Shown here piece after piece: positions 17,085-25,792 of a stretch of 64,000 nucleotides of DNA; the stretch's first letter is position 1; each line of letters starts with the position of its first letter. The position numbers and the translations under genes were made by a program. The stretch is taken from positions 124,001 through 188,000 of the forward strand of contig NZ_KB894411.1 of NCBI RefSeq assembly GCF_000374445.1. The letters are read 5' to 3'. Below the pieces are notes generated by a model, which searched no databases, had not been told where the DNA came from, and saw only the letters and a program-made list of their open reading frames with translations. Source of the DNA: Actinokineospora enzanensis DSM 44649. Its GTDB lineage: Bacteria > Actinomycetota > Actinomycetes > Mycobacteriales > Pseudonocardiaceae.

Positions 17085-20000
17085 TCAGTCCGGCTGGATC
17101 CAGGCGATGTGCATGAGGGACTGGCCGACCTTGCGGCTGACCAGGGTGCCGCGGCCGGGGGGCAGGGCGGAGGGTTTGACGGTGCCCAGCAGGGCGCCCT
17201 CGTCCTTGCTGCCGCTGCCGACCAGGCCGGGGCTGGCGATCTCGCGGAGCTTGCCGAGGATGGGGTCGAACAGGGCCCGGCTCGCGCCGCCGGTGCGGCG
17301 GACGGTGATGACGTGCAGGCCGACGTCCTTGGCCTGGGGGAGGAACTCGGCGATCGGCTGGAGGGGGTTGTTGCCCTGGGTGGCGACCAGGTCGTAGTCG
17401 TCGACGATGACGAAGAGCTCCGGGCCCTTCCACCAGGAGCGGTTCCGCAGCTCCTCCTGGGTGACGTCGGGGCCGGGGAGCCGCTTGAGCATGGAGCCGC
17501 GGACGTCCTTGATCATGTCGCCGAGCTGGTTGGACGAGACCGCGTAGCCGAGCAGGTGTTCGGTGTCGATGAAACCGAGCAGGGTGCGGCGGTAGTCGAC
17601 CAGGATGATGACCGCTTCCTTGGGGGTGTAGCGGTCCATGATGCCGCGGATGATGACGCGCAGCAGGTTCGTCTTGCCGGACTCGCCGTCGGCGAAGGCG
17701 ACGAAGTGCGGCTCGGCCTCCAGGTCCAGGTACATCGGGGCCAGGTCGTTCTCGTCGACGCCGATCGGGACCAGTTTGGTGTCCCGGCGGGTGTCCTGGG
17801 CCAGCAGCTCCTCATAGGGCAGGACCTCGGGCAGCAGCCGGACCTTGGGGGCGCCGCGGCCGCGCCAGGAGGACTTGATCTTGGCGACCGCGTCCTGGAC
17901 GCCGCCCGCGACGTCCTCGGGATTGCTTGAGCCGTCGACACGGGGCAGGCCGGTGAGGAAGTGCAGCTTGTCGCGGGAGAGGCCGCGGCCGGGGCGGCCT
18001 GCGGGCACGTTGACCGCGACTCGACGGTCCACATCGGACTCGCTCGGGTCGCCGAGGCGGAGCTCGAAGCGGGTGCCGAGCAGGTCCTTGAGCGCCGGGC
18101 GGATCTCCGCCCAGCGGTTCGCGGCGACGATCACGTGGATGCCGAAGGACAGGCCCTGCGCGGCGAGGTTGACGACCTGCATCTCCAGCGCCTCGAACTC
18201 CTGGCGGAAGTTCAGCCAGCCGTCCACGATCAGGAAGACGTCGCCGAACGGGTCCTCCCGGAGCTCACCGCGCCGCTTGCGGTTGCGGAAGTCGGTCATC
18301 GAGTCGATGCCCCAGTCGCGGAAGCGCTGTTCGCGCTCGGTGACCAGGCCGGAGACCTCGGCCACCATGCGGCGGGCCTTGTCCGGGTCGATACGGCCCG
18401 CGACGCCGCCCACGTGCGGGAGGCCGTCGAGTGTGCCGAGCGTGCCGCCGCCCAGGTCGAGGCAGTAGAACTGGACTTCCTCCGCGGTGTGCGTCAGCGC
18501 CATCGACATGACCAGGGTGCGCAGCATCATCGACTTGCCCGACTGCGGGCCGCCCGCGATGGCCGCGTGGCCCGCGGCGCCGGAGAAGTCGGCCCACAGC
18601 AGGTCGCGGCGCTGTTCGTAGGGCTTGTCGATGATGCCGAGCGGGACCTGGAGCCTGCCGTTGCCGTAGAAGCCGACCGGCGACAGGCCGCGGTCCTCGG
18701 TGGGCTGCAACGGCGGGAACAGCGTGTCCAACGAGTTGGGCTCGTTCAGCGGCGGCAGCCAGACCTCGTGCGCGGGCGGGCCCTGGCCGACCAACCGGCT
18801 GACGACCACGTCCAGCTCGCTGGTCTCCTGGCCGCCCTCCGGCTTGGCCTCCTCCTTGGGCTTCTCCTTCGGCGTCTCCGGTTCCTTCGGGATCTCCACG
18901 TAGTCCGGCACGAAGAGCCTGGCCCGCCGGTCACCCGAGACCGCCGCGACCGGGCCCGCCGCCTGCAGGCCCGCCGGGCGGTACGGACCGGAGACGTAGG
19001 ACGCCTTGAAGCGCACCATGGTGCTGGTGTCGTACTTGAGGTAGCCCGAACCCGGGATCGACGGCAGCTCGAACGCGTCCGACACACCGATGGCCGCGCG
19101 GGACTCCGCGGCGGAGAAGGTCTTCAGGCCGATCCGGTAGGACAGGTGCGAGTCGAGACCGCGCAGCTTGCCCTCCTCCAGGCGCTGCGAGGCGAGCAGC
19201 ATGTGCATCTGCAGCGACCGGCCCAGTCGGCCGATGGCGACGAACAGGTCGATGAAGTCCGGCTTGGCGGACAACAGCTCCGAGAACTCGTCGACCACGA
19301 TGAACAACGCGGGCAACGGGTCCAGGTCGGCGCCGTTCTCCCTGGCCTTCTCGTACTCCCAGACGTTCTTGAAGTTGCCGCCGTTCTTCAGCGCCTCCTG
19401 GCGCCGGTTCATCTCACCGGCGAGCGCGTCCTTCATCCGGTCGACCAACGTCAGGTCGCCCTGCAGGTTGGTGATGACCGCGGCGACGTGCGGCGCGCCG
19501 TCCAGACCGAGGAAGGTCGCGCCACCCTTGAAGTCGACCAGCACGAAGTTCAGCGTGGACGACGAGTGCGTGGCCAGCATGCCCAGCACCAGCGTGCGCA
19601 GGAACTCGGACTTGCCGGAACCGGTGGCGCCGATGCACAGGCCGTGCGGGCCCATGCCCTCCATGGCCGCTTCCTTGATGTCCAGCTCGACGGCCTGGCC
19701 GAACTCGCCGACGCCGAACGGCACCCGGTAGCGGTCGCGCACCGGCCGCGGCCGCCACGCCTGCTGCACGTCGAAGGTCATCGGGTCGCCGGGGATGCCC
19801 AGCAGCTCCAGCAGCGTCGGGTTGGACAGCAGCGGCTCCTCGTCGCCGGTGTCCGCGGCCGCGCCGCCCACCCGGTACGGGGCCAGCTTGCGGGCCAACG
19901 CCTCCGCCTCGGCCACGCTCAGCGTGTCCGGCTGGGCGAACCACTCCACCCCGCTGGCGCTGCGCGCGCCCAGCCGGTCCGCCTCCACCACCAGCCGCAG

Positions 20001-21077
20001 GCCGCGGCGGGCGGTCAGGTTGCCGAGGCAGTCGGACAGGTCCAGCAGTGTGCAGCCGACCAGGCCCTCCTCCAGGATGATCTGTTCCTCGCGGGTGACC
20101 TCGCCGTCGTCGATGACGATCACCACGTGCGGCTGGTCGGGCTGCGGCGGGGCGTTGCGGGTGAACCGCTGCCGGTCGCGCAGCTCCTCGTCCAGCCACT
20201 GCTCCACCTGGGACAGCGAGCCGCTCATCATGCGCAGCTGGCCGATGCCGTCGACCATCGTCGGGTGCTGGGTGTGCGGCAGCCATTTCGCCCACTCCCA
20301 CTCGGCCTTCGCCTTGCCGGAGGTGACCACGGCGACCAGCACGTCGTCGTGCGAGTGGAAGGTGACCAGCTGGGCCAGCAGGGCGCGGGCCAGGCCACGG
20401 GCCAGGTCCTTGTCGCCCGCCACGCCGACCGCGGCGAACCCGCGGATGGCCACCTGGATGGGCAGGTCCGGCACGATCGAGTGGGCGCGCACGAACCGGC
20501 GCAGCGCCAGCGTGGCGATCGGCTCCAGCTCGTCCACCGGGCCGGTCTGCGGCGGCACCAGCCGGGTGGCCAGCCGCTGCGAGCCGCGGCCCACCCGCAG
20601 GTGGCAGAAGTCCGAGTCGGCCTGGCGGCGCTCCCACATGCGCCTGCTGGTGGCGATCGACCACAGTGCCTGCGGGTCCGGGTGGGTCCACTCCAGCGAC
20701 CCGCGCTGGTCCAGCGCCGCCTCCCGGGCGCGGTCGCGCATCTGGCCGAGGTAGCGCAGGTAGTCCTTGCGGTCCTCGTTCATCTCGGCCTTCTTCTGGC
20801 CGCCGCCCCGACCGCCCATGCCGCCCGCCATCATGCCGACGGTCGACATCAGGAACATGCCGCCGAAGAGCAGGGACGTGGGGTTCTTGCCGCCCACGAC
20901 GAACATGAAGGCCATCATCCCGACCGAGGCCACGATCATGACCGCGGGCAGGATCTTCATGACGATGTTGCCCGGGATGACCCGCGGCACCTCGGGCGGC
21001 GGTTCGAGGTGGACCTCGCCGCCGGGCTGCCGCGGCGCGGCGAGCCGGGGCGAACGCTTGAACTGCAGCGTGCTCAC
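17085..21077 (-). CDS. eccC: Type VII secretion motor ATPase EccC
   Basis: A 1330-residue FtsK/SpoIIIE-family protein, the full-length fused form. Two membrane segments near residues 40-90 (IVMKILPAVMIVASVGMMAF and the following one) precede three ATPase domains. Walker A motifs are GATGSGKSE near 480, GGPQSGKSM near 840 and ADGESGKTN near 1127. The first domain has Walker B FIVVDEF with catalytic Glu; the second (FLIVDGW) and third (FVIVDDYD) lack that Glu, the usual EccC pattern. It selects WXG-type cargo through the C-terminal domain and powers export. GTG start after AGAGGTG. It is the hub of this locus. Confidence 0.98.
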   Translation of the reverse strand: MSTLQFKRSPRLAAPRQPGGEVHLEPPPEVPRVIPGNIVMKILPAVMIVASVGMMAFMFVVGGKNPTSLLFGGMFLMSTVGMMAGGMGGRGGGQKKAEMNEDRKDYLRYLGQMRDRAREAALDQRGSLEWTHPDPQALWSIATSRRMWERRQADSDFCHLRVGRGSQRLATRLVPPQTGPVDELEPIATLALRRFVRAHSIVPDLPIQVAIRGFAAVGVAGDKDLARGLARALLAQLVTFHSHDDVLVAVVTSGKAKAEWEWAKWLPHTQHPTMVDGIGQLRMMSGSLSQVEQWLDEELRDRQRFTRNAPPQPDQPHVVIVIDDGEVTREEQIILEEGLVGCTLLDLSDCLGNLTARRGLRLVVEADRLGARSASGVEWFAQPDTLSVAEAEALARKLAPYRVGGAAADTGDEEPLLSNPTLLELLGIPGDPMTFDVQQAWRPRPVRDRYRVPFGVGEFGQAVELDIKEAAMEGMGPHGLCIGATGSGKSEFLRTLVLGMLATHSSSTLNFVLVDFKGGATFLGLDGAPHVAAVITNLQGDLTLVDRMKDALAGEMNRRQEALKNGGNFKNVWEYEKARENGADLDPLPALFIVVDEFSELLSAKPDFIDLFVAIGRLGRSLQMHMLLASQRLEEGKLRGLDSHLSYRIGLKTFSAAESRAAIGVSDAFELPSIPGSGYLKYDTSTMVRFKASYVSGPYRPAGLQAAGPVAAVSGDRRARLFVPDYVEIPKEPETPKEKPKEEAKPEGGQETSELDVVVSRLVGQGPPAHEVWLPPLNEPNSLDTLFPPLQPTEDRGLSPVGFYGNGRLQVPLGIIDKPYEQRRDLLWADFSGAAGHAAIAGGPQSGKSMMLRTLVMSMALTHTAEEVQFYCLDLGGGTLGTLDGLPHVGGVAGRIDPDKARRMVAEVSGLVTEREQRFRDWGIDSMTDFRNRKRRGELREDPFGDVFLIVDGWLNFRQEFEALEMQVVNLAAQGLSFGIHVIVAANRWAEIRPALKDLLGTRFELRLGDPSESDVDRRVAVNVPAGRPGRGLSRDKLHFLTGLPRVDGSSNPEDVAGGVQDAVAKIKSSWRGRGAPKVRLLPEVLPYEELLAQDTRRDTKLVPIGVDENDLAPMYLDLEAEPHFVAFADGESGKTNLLRVIIRGIMDRYTPKEAVIILVDYRRTLLGFIDTEHLLGYAVSSNQLGDMIKDVRGSMLKRLPGPDVTQEELRNRSWWKGPELFVIVDDYDLVATQGNNPLQPIAEFLPQAKDVGLHVITVRRTGGASRALFDPILGKLREIASPGLVGSGSKDEGALLGTVKPSALPPGRGTLVSRKVGQSLMHIAWIQPD

Positions 21078-21111
21078 CGGGTGGACACCTCTTCGACTCG
21101 GGTGGTGCGGG

Positions 21112-21831
21112 TTAGTCCGTGGGGGAAACTACCGAACTACTGACAGCGACCTGACGCGTTTGGCGGGAACCGATGACCACCCGCGTGCCGATCGCCGCCA
21201 GCCAGGCGAGGTGGGCCAAGCCCAGCCCACAGGCGATCAGACCGGTCGGCACGAGCAGGACGGTCAGCAGCAGCCACAGTTGCGCGCACACCGCGGCGCC
21301 GAGGACCGCGAGATAGAGGGTAAACCTGGCCACGCGCGTCGAGTGCTGCCCGGCCAGGGCAGCGACCGTGGCCGCCAGCGCCAGCCCGCTGGGGAAGATC
21401 CACCAGCGGTGGGTGATCCCCCAGGACAGCGCGGTGATCGCGACGGCCAGCGCGGCGGCGATCACGAACGGGTCGGAGATCACCGGCGCGGTGCGGGCCG
21501 GGGCCGGGCAGACGACCAGCAGCCCGGCCAGTCCCGCGGCCATCAGCACCGGGATCCACGGGCCCTGGTGCACGCGGTCCAGTTGGGCCTCGGCGGCCAG
21601 CACGGCCGTCAACGCGATCGTGCCGAACACGATCCGCCCCGCCAGTTCCCGGCTCGCGCGCGAGTACGCCAGGGACGCCGTCGCGCCCGCGTAGACCAGG
21701 CCGGACAGCACCGATGGATAGAAGTGCTCGTACAGGTAGTACATCCGTGCGCCGACCGCGAGGCCCGCGAGCACGGTGAACGACGCGAGGACGGCGCGCG
21801 CCGCCGTCCGCGATCCCCCAGAAATGACCAC
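21112..21831 (-). CDS. Polytopic membrane protein, tandem paralogue A
   Basis: A 239-residue protein with about seven hydrophobic segments and no recognised domain. It aligns by eye with the protein encoded next (start 22681): YY..H.PSVL.G.VY..AT...AY..A.R.LAG near residues 30-70 of both. The GTG start is supported because conserved upstream elements lie at the same distance (within 1 bp) from it as from the start of the paralogue. It lies 34 bp upstream of eccC, so it is probably co-transcribed. It could be a lineage-specific accessory of the secretion channel; this is inference. Confidence 0.82.
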   Translation of the reverse strand: MVISGGSRTAARAVLASFTVLAGLAVGARMYYLYEHFYPSVLSGLVYAGATASLAYSRASRELAGRIVFGTIALTAVLAAEAQLDRVHQGPWIPVLMAAGLAGLLVVCPAPARTAPVISDPFVIAAALAVAITALSWGITHRWWIFPSGLALAATVAALAGQHSTRVARFTLYLAVLGAAVCAQLWLLLTVLLVPTGLIACGLGLAHLAWLAAIGTRVVIGSRQTRQVAVSSSVVSPTD

Positions 21832-21896
21832 TGCTTACCGCCCCCAGTCGCGCGGATGCCACCGAAACCGCCCAAACCCGCGTGTTCGGTGCGGAC

Positions 21897-21951
21897 ATCC
21901 TAAATCGACATCCGCGCTGGTGGGGAGAGGGCCGCGCGGCCCTGTGGACAA
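21897..21951 (-). promoter_or_regulatory. Probable promoter and DnaA-box-like site of paralogue A
   Basis: TAGGAT (21897-21902, minus strand) is a candidate -10 and is followed by CCGCACCGA. A perfect TTGTCCACA lies at 21943-21951, 43 bp further upstream. Both elements recur at matching distances ahead of paralogue B. TTGTCCACA equals the high-GC actinobacterial DnaA-box consensus. No -35 is obvious. Confidence 0.5.
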
Positions 21952-21964
21952 CTCGGGACCGGGA

Positions 21965-22681
21965 CTACTCCGCGCGGTCCGGCGCGTTCGCGAGGACCGG
22001 GCGACCGCCCAGCACGAGCGCGCCAAGCAGCCCGGCCACGAAGACCGCGCCAAGCAGGATCGGCACCGCGCCCGCGCTGGAGATGGCCAGGAAGTACAGC
22101 ACGCCCGCGGACACCGCGACGACCAGCGCGCACAGCGCGAACCGGCCGGGCCCCTGGATCCGTTGGCCGATCATGAAAACGGCCGCGGCGACCAGGAACA
22201 GGGAGCCGTGCACCAGCGAGCCCGGGTCGTCGGTGTCCGTGAAGAAGCGCACGACGAGCACGCCCACCGCGGCGGCGACCGCGACCAGCGTGGCGTATTC
22301 GGCGCGGCCTGCGGGAACGAGGTCGTCGATATACCCGGCTACCCGGCCGAGGGTGCCGACCACCAGCAGGAACGTCAACAACAGCGCCTGCGGGTTGTGG
22401 CCGCCCAGGTAGTACAGCTGCAACGCCATGCCCGCGATCCCGGCCAGGCTCACCACGCCAAGACCGATCAGGCCCGCCAGGTCGCGGCCCGCGGGCGTGT
22501 ACGCCTGGGCCAGCGTGGCGACGACGTAGACCACGCCCGGCAGCACCGACGCCGGGTGCCTGCCGGTCACGTAATAGATCAACACGCTCAGGCCGATACC
22601 CGCCACCACGGTGACGATCGGGAGCACTTTCCGGATCCGCTTCATGTCCGGCCCCGCGCCCGCCCCGGATGTCGCCCGCAT
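21965..22681 (-). CDS. Polytopic membrane protein, tandem paralogue B
   Basis: The ATG at 22681 is preferred: it has a GGGGGGAA just upstream and gives upstream elements at the same spacing as in paralogue A. The 238-residue product has about seven hydrophobic segments, beginning with VLPIVTVVAGIGLSVLIYYV. It shares the HPASVLPGVVY, AYTPAGRDLAG block with paralogue A (HFYPSVLSGLVY, AYSRASRELAG). No catalytic motif is seen. It is divergent from eccD, with 138 bp between the starts. Confidence 0.82.
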   Translation of the reverse strand: MRATSGAGAGPDMKRIRKVLPIVTVVAGIGLSVLIYYVTGRHPASVLPGVVYVVATLAQAYTPAGRDLAGLIGLGVVSLAGIAGMALQLYYLGGHNPQALLLTFLLVVGTLGRVAGYIDDLVPAGRAEYATLVAVAAAVGVLVVRFFTDTDDPGSLVHGSLFLVAAAVFMIGQRIQGPGRFALCALVVAVSAGVLYFLAISSAGAVPILLGAVFVAGLLGALVLGGRPVLANAPDRAE

Positions 22682-22747
22682 TCCATTTCCCCCCACCGCG
22701 ACGGCGCTTTCTGCCGAACCGCCTCATCCCGAGATATCGGTGCGGCC

Positions 22748-22802
22748 ATACTAGGACCGGCTCCGGCCCGGCGACGTCCGGACCGGGCAGACCTGTGGAC
22801 AA
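22748..22802 (-). promoter_or_regulatory. Probable promoter and DnaA-box-like site of paralogue B
   Basis: TAGTAT (22748-22753, minus strand) followed by GGCCGCACCGA parallels the TAGGAT site of paralogue A. A perfect TTGTCCACA is at 22794-22802. The site also lies 17 bp upstream of the divergent eccD start, so a protein bound there could affect both genes. Confidence 0.5.
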
Positions 22803-22819
22803 CTCCGAGGGGGCGCGCG

Positions 22820-24214
22820 GTGGCAACCGGTACGACCGTGTTCAGCAGGGTGACAGTGGTCGCACCGAGGACACGCATCGACGTGGCCCTGCCGGTGGAC
22901 GTCTCGGTGGCGGACCTGCTGCCGATGCTGTTGACGATGGCCGACGAGGCCACCCCGGACGGCGGCGCCCGGCACGGCGGCTGGTGCCTGGCCAAGCTGG
23001 GCGACAACCCGCTGGACCCGAGCCGCACGCTCGGCTCGCTCGGCGTGGTCGACGGCGACATGCTGCAGTTGCGCAAGCGCGCGGAGAACCCGCCGCCGCC
23101 GCTGTTCGACGACGTGGTGGACGCCATCGCCGAGTCCACCCCGGACAGCTACCGGCCGTGGACCAAGGAGACCGCCAACCGGATCGGGCACATCGCAGGC
23201 GCGCTGGCGCTGCTGCTCGGCGCGTTCGCGGTGCTGATGGCCGGACCGCTGTGGGGCGGCGGCAACATCGGCCCGGCGGTCGCCGCTGGGACCGGCGCGG
23301 TGGTGGCGGTGGCGCTCGGCGCGGTCATCGCGCGCGGCTACCAGGCCCGCACCACCGGCGTGTTGATCGCCGCGGCGGGCGGGCTGCCACTGGCGTTCGT
23401 GGCCGGGCTGTCCATCGTGCCCGGCGAGCCGGGCCGGGCGAGCCTGCTGCTGGCCTCGGCGCTGGTGCTGATCGTGGCCTCGGCGTCGATCATGCTGATC
23501 GGCGCGGGGATCACCACGTTCGTCGCCGCGGGCACCGCCGCCACGCTCGGCGTGCTCGCGTTCGCGGTGGCCACGCTGGTCGCGCACCCGGCCGCCGGGA
23601 TCGCGGCGGGCACCGTCGCGGTGGCGCTCGGCGCGCTGTCCGTGCTGCCCCGGGTGACCATCCAGCTGGCCCGGCTGCCGCTGCCGAACGTGCCGGGCAG
23701 CGCGGAGGACCTCAAGGAAGACAGCGGTTTCCCGGACTACCGGTCGATCGAGCGGCGCGCGGGCCTGGCGCACGAGTACATGACCGGCATGATCATCGGC
23801 TGTGGTTCGGCCACGGCCATCGGCGCCGTGGTGGCCGCCGCCGCGCCCGGCCTGTGGGGCGTGCTGCTCGGCGTGGTGGCCACGCTGGTGCTGCTGCTGC
23901 GCGCCCGCACCTACGCCAACGGCAGCCAGGCGATCGCGCTGCTGGCCACCGGCATGCTGGCCGCGGCGGGCATCGTGCTCGGCTGGCTGGTCACCGCCGA
24001 CACCTTCGACCGGCTGCTCTGGGTGTTCGGCGCGCTGGTGCTGATCGGCGCGGCCGCGCTGGTGCTCGGCGTGGTGTTCCCGGAGCAACGGTTCTCCCCG
24101 CCGCTGCGGCGCACGGTGGAGATCGTCGAGGCGCTGTGCGTGGCGATCGTGCTGCCGCTGGCGCTCGCGGTGATGGACCTCTATGCCACGCTGCGGCACG
24201 TGACGTTCAAGTGA
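22820..24214 (+). CDS. eccD: Type VII secretion integral membrane protein EccD
   Basis: The GTG at 22820 is taken because CCGAGGGGG precedes it and the product then begins with the EccD ubiquitin-like domain (FSRVTVVAPRTRIDVALPVD, to about residue 90). Eleven hydrophobic segments follow, from about 120 to the C-terminus. The 464-residue length is normal for EccD, which forms the membrane vestibule of the ESX complex. The stop overlaps the mycP start (GTGA), so the two are coupled, as in mycobacterial ESX-4. Confidence 0.96.
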   Translation: MATGTTVFSRVTVVAPRTRIDVALPVDVSVADLLPMLLTMADEATPDGGARHGGWCLAKLGDNPLDPSRTLGSLGVVDGDMLQLRKRAENPPPPLFDDVVDAIAESTPDSYRPWTKETANRIGHIAGALALLLGAFAVLMAGPLWGGGNIGPAVAAGTGAVVAVALGAVIARGYQARTTGVLIAAAGGLPLAFVAGLSIVPGEPGRASLLLASALVLIVASASIMLIGAGITTFVAAGTAATLGVLAFAVATLVAHPAAGIAAGTVAVALGALSVLPRVTIQLARLPLPNVPGSAEDLKEDSGFPDYRSIERRAGLAHEYMTGMIIGCGSATAIGAVVAAAAPGLWGVLLGVVATLVLLLRARTYANGSQAIALLATGMLAAAGIVLGWLVTADTFDRLLWVFGALVLIGAAALVLGVVFPEQRFSPPLRRTVEIVEALCVAIVLPLALAVMDLYATLRHVTFK

Positions 24215-25659
24215 CCCGGACCGCCACCCGCGTGGCCGCGGCCCTCGCCGTCGCCACCTTCGCGATCGCCCTGCCATTACCCGCGTCCGCGCAGAAGCAG
24301 CCCGTGACGACCACCACCGCGCAGGCCCCGGACTCGATGGCCACCCCGCCGCCGCTCGCGCCGGACTTCCCGGTGCCCAGCGGCACCGACCCGGACACCG
24401 CCTACGCGCTCAGCACCAACTGCATCGGCTCGCTCAACCAGGGCGTCGACCTGAAGAACAAGCCCTGGGGCCAGCTCCAGCTGCGCTTCGACGAGCTGCA
24501 CCACTTCGCCACCGGCAAGGGCCAGCTGGTCGCGGTGATCGACACCGGGGTGAAGGACCACCCGTACTTCGGCGGCCGGGTCACCCCGGGCGGCGACTTC
24601 GTCGTCCCGGACAAGCGCGGCCTGGAGGACTGCGACGGCCACGGCACCGAGGTGGCGGGCATCATCGCGGCCAACCCGCCCGCGGGCAGCGACATCGGGT
24701 TCAAGGGCATCGCGCCGGACGCGAAGATCCTGTCCATCCGGCAGTCCAGCGCCAACTACAAGGGCAAGCGGCCCACCGCCGCCAAGCCCGAGGGCGAGGA
24801 CGTCACCGCGGGCACCCTGGAGACGCTGGCGAAGGCCGTCGTGTCGGCGGCGAACCAAGGCGCGCGGGTCATCAACATGTCGGTGGACAACTGCCGCCCG
24901 GTCTCGGCCGGGCCGATCACGCCTGCGGAACAGCAGCTGCAGGCGGCGCTGCGGTACGCGTTCGAGCAGAAGAACGTGGTGCTGGTGGCCTCGGCGGGCA
25001 ACACCGGCGAGCACGGGTGCCCCGACCAGCGCAACGGCTCCGACCCGAACCGCCCGACCTACATCGTCACGCCGCCGTGGTTCTCCGAGTACGTGATCTC
25101 GGTGGCCGCGATGTCGCGGAACGGGGACCCGGCGGACTTCTCGGTGCAGGGACCGTGGGTGACCGTGGCCGCGCCGGGCACCGACATCATCTCGCTCGAC
25201 CCGGCCACCAACGGCCTGGCCAACCTCCAGGTCCTGCCGGACGGCAAGCAGGTCCCGATCCAGGGCACCAGCTTCGCGGCCCCGTACGTCTCCGGGCTGG
25301 CCGCGCTGATCCGGGAACGGTTCCCCAGCCTGACCGCCCGGCAGGTGACCGAGCGGATCAAGCTGTCCGCTTCGCACCCGGCCGCGCCCGGCGGGCGGGA
25401 CAACTCGGTCGGCTTCGGCATGGTGAACCCGATCGGCGCGCTGACCACGCTGATCCCCAGCGAGCAGGGCGTGGAACCGGACCAGCCGCTGGAGCTGAGG
25501 GCCGTGCTGCCCGCGACGGAGGTCCGGGACTGGACGCCGATGCGGGTGGCGTTGATCGGGACCGGTGGCGCGGTTCTCCTGCTGCTGTTGACGTTGTTCA
25601 TCGTGCACACGGTTCGGCGGAACCGGGGCGGATCGCGGGAGAGCCGGGGATCCGCCTAG
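24211..25659 (+). CDS. mycP: Mycosin, type VII secretion-associated subtilisin protease MycP
   Basis: A 482-residue S8 protease with GTG start overlapping eccD. A signal segment (AALAVATFAIALPLPASA) is followed by the catalytic D111 (AVIDTGV), H144 (DGHGTEVAG) and S354 (QGTSFAAPYVSG), with the oxyanion Asn in ASAGNTG. A C-terminal membrane helix (LIGTGGAVLLLLLTLFIV) and RRNRGG anchor it outside. Mycosins are required for ESX function partly by stabilising the membrane complex. A strong shared terminator follows. Confidence 0.97.
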   Translation: MTRTATRVAAALAVATFAIALPLPASAQKQPVTTTTAQAPDSMATPPPLAPDFPVPSGTDPDTAYALSTNCIGSLNQGVDLKNKPWGQLQLRFDELHHFATGKGQLVAVIDTGVKDHPYFGGRVTPGGDFVVPDKRGLEDCDGHGTEVAGIIAANPPAGSDIGFKGIAPDAKILSIRQSSANYKGKRPTAAKPEGEDVTAGTLETLAKAVVSAANQGARVINMSVDNCRPVSAGPITPAEQQLQAALRYAFEQKNVVLVASAGNTGEHGCPDQRNGSDPNRPTYIVTPPWFSEYVISVAAMSRNGDPADFSVQGPWVTVAAPGTDIISLDPATNGLANLQVLPDGKQVPIQGTSFAAPYVSGLAALIRERFPSLTARQVTERIKLSASHPAAPGGRDNSVGFGMVNPIGALTTLIPSEQGVEPDQPLELRAVLPATEVRDWTPMRVALIGTGGAVLLLLLTLFIVHTVRRNRGGSRESRGSA

Positions 25660-25722
25660 TCGCTCGTCTCGTTGTCGGCTCGGTGATGTGCGGTTTCGAC
25701 AAGGCGTTGCCCGCGAAAGCAT

Positions 25723-25754
25723 GGGGCCCCGGTGGATTTCTCCACCGGGGCCCC
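25723..25754. terminator. Bidirectional terminator between mycP and the subtilase gene
   Basis: A perfect 14-bp stem (GGGGCCCCGGTGGA and complement) with loop TTTC lies 63 bp after mycP and 38 bp after the convergent protease gene. It can fold in either transcript. T runs are short. Confidence 0.8.
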
Positions 25755-25792
25755 GCTTGTCGCACTGGGTGTTCAGTTGTCGCCGGGCCGGA

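Noticed and set aside
17961-21143. A 1060-codon plus-strand frame across eccC
   Set aside because: Antisense shadow of eccC; arginine, glutamine and alanine rich without motifs.
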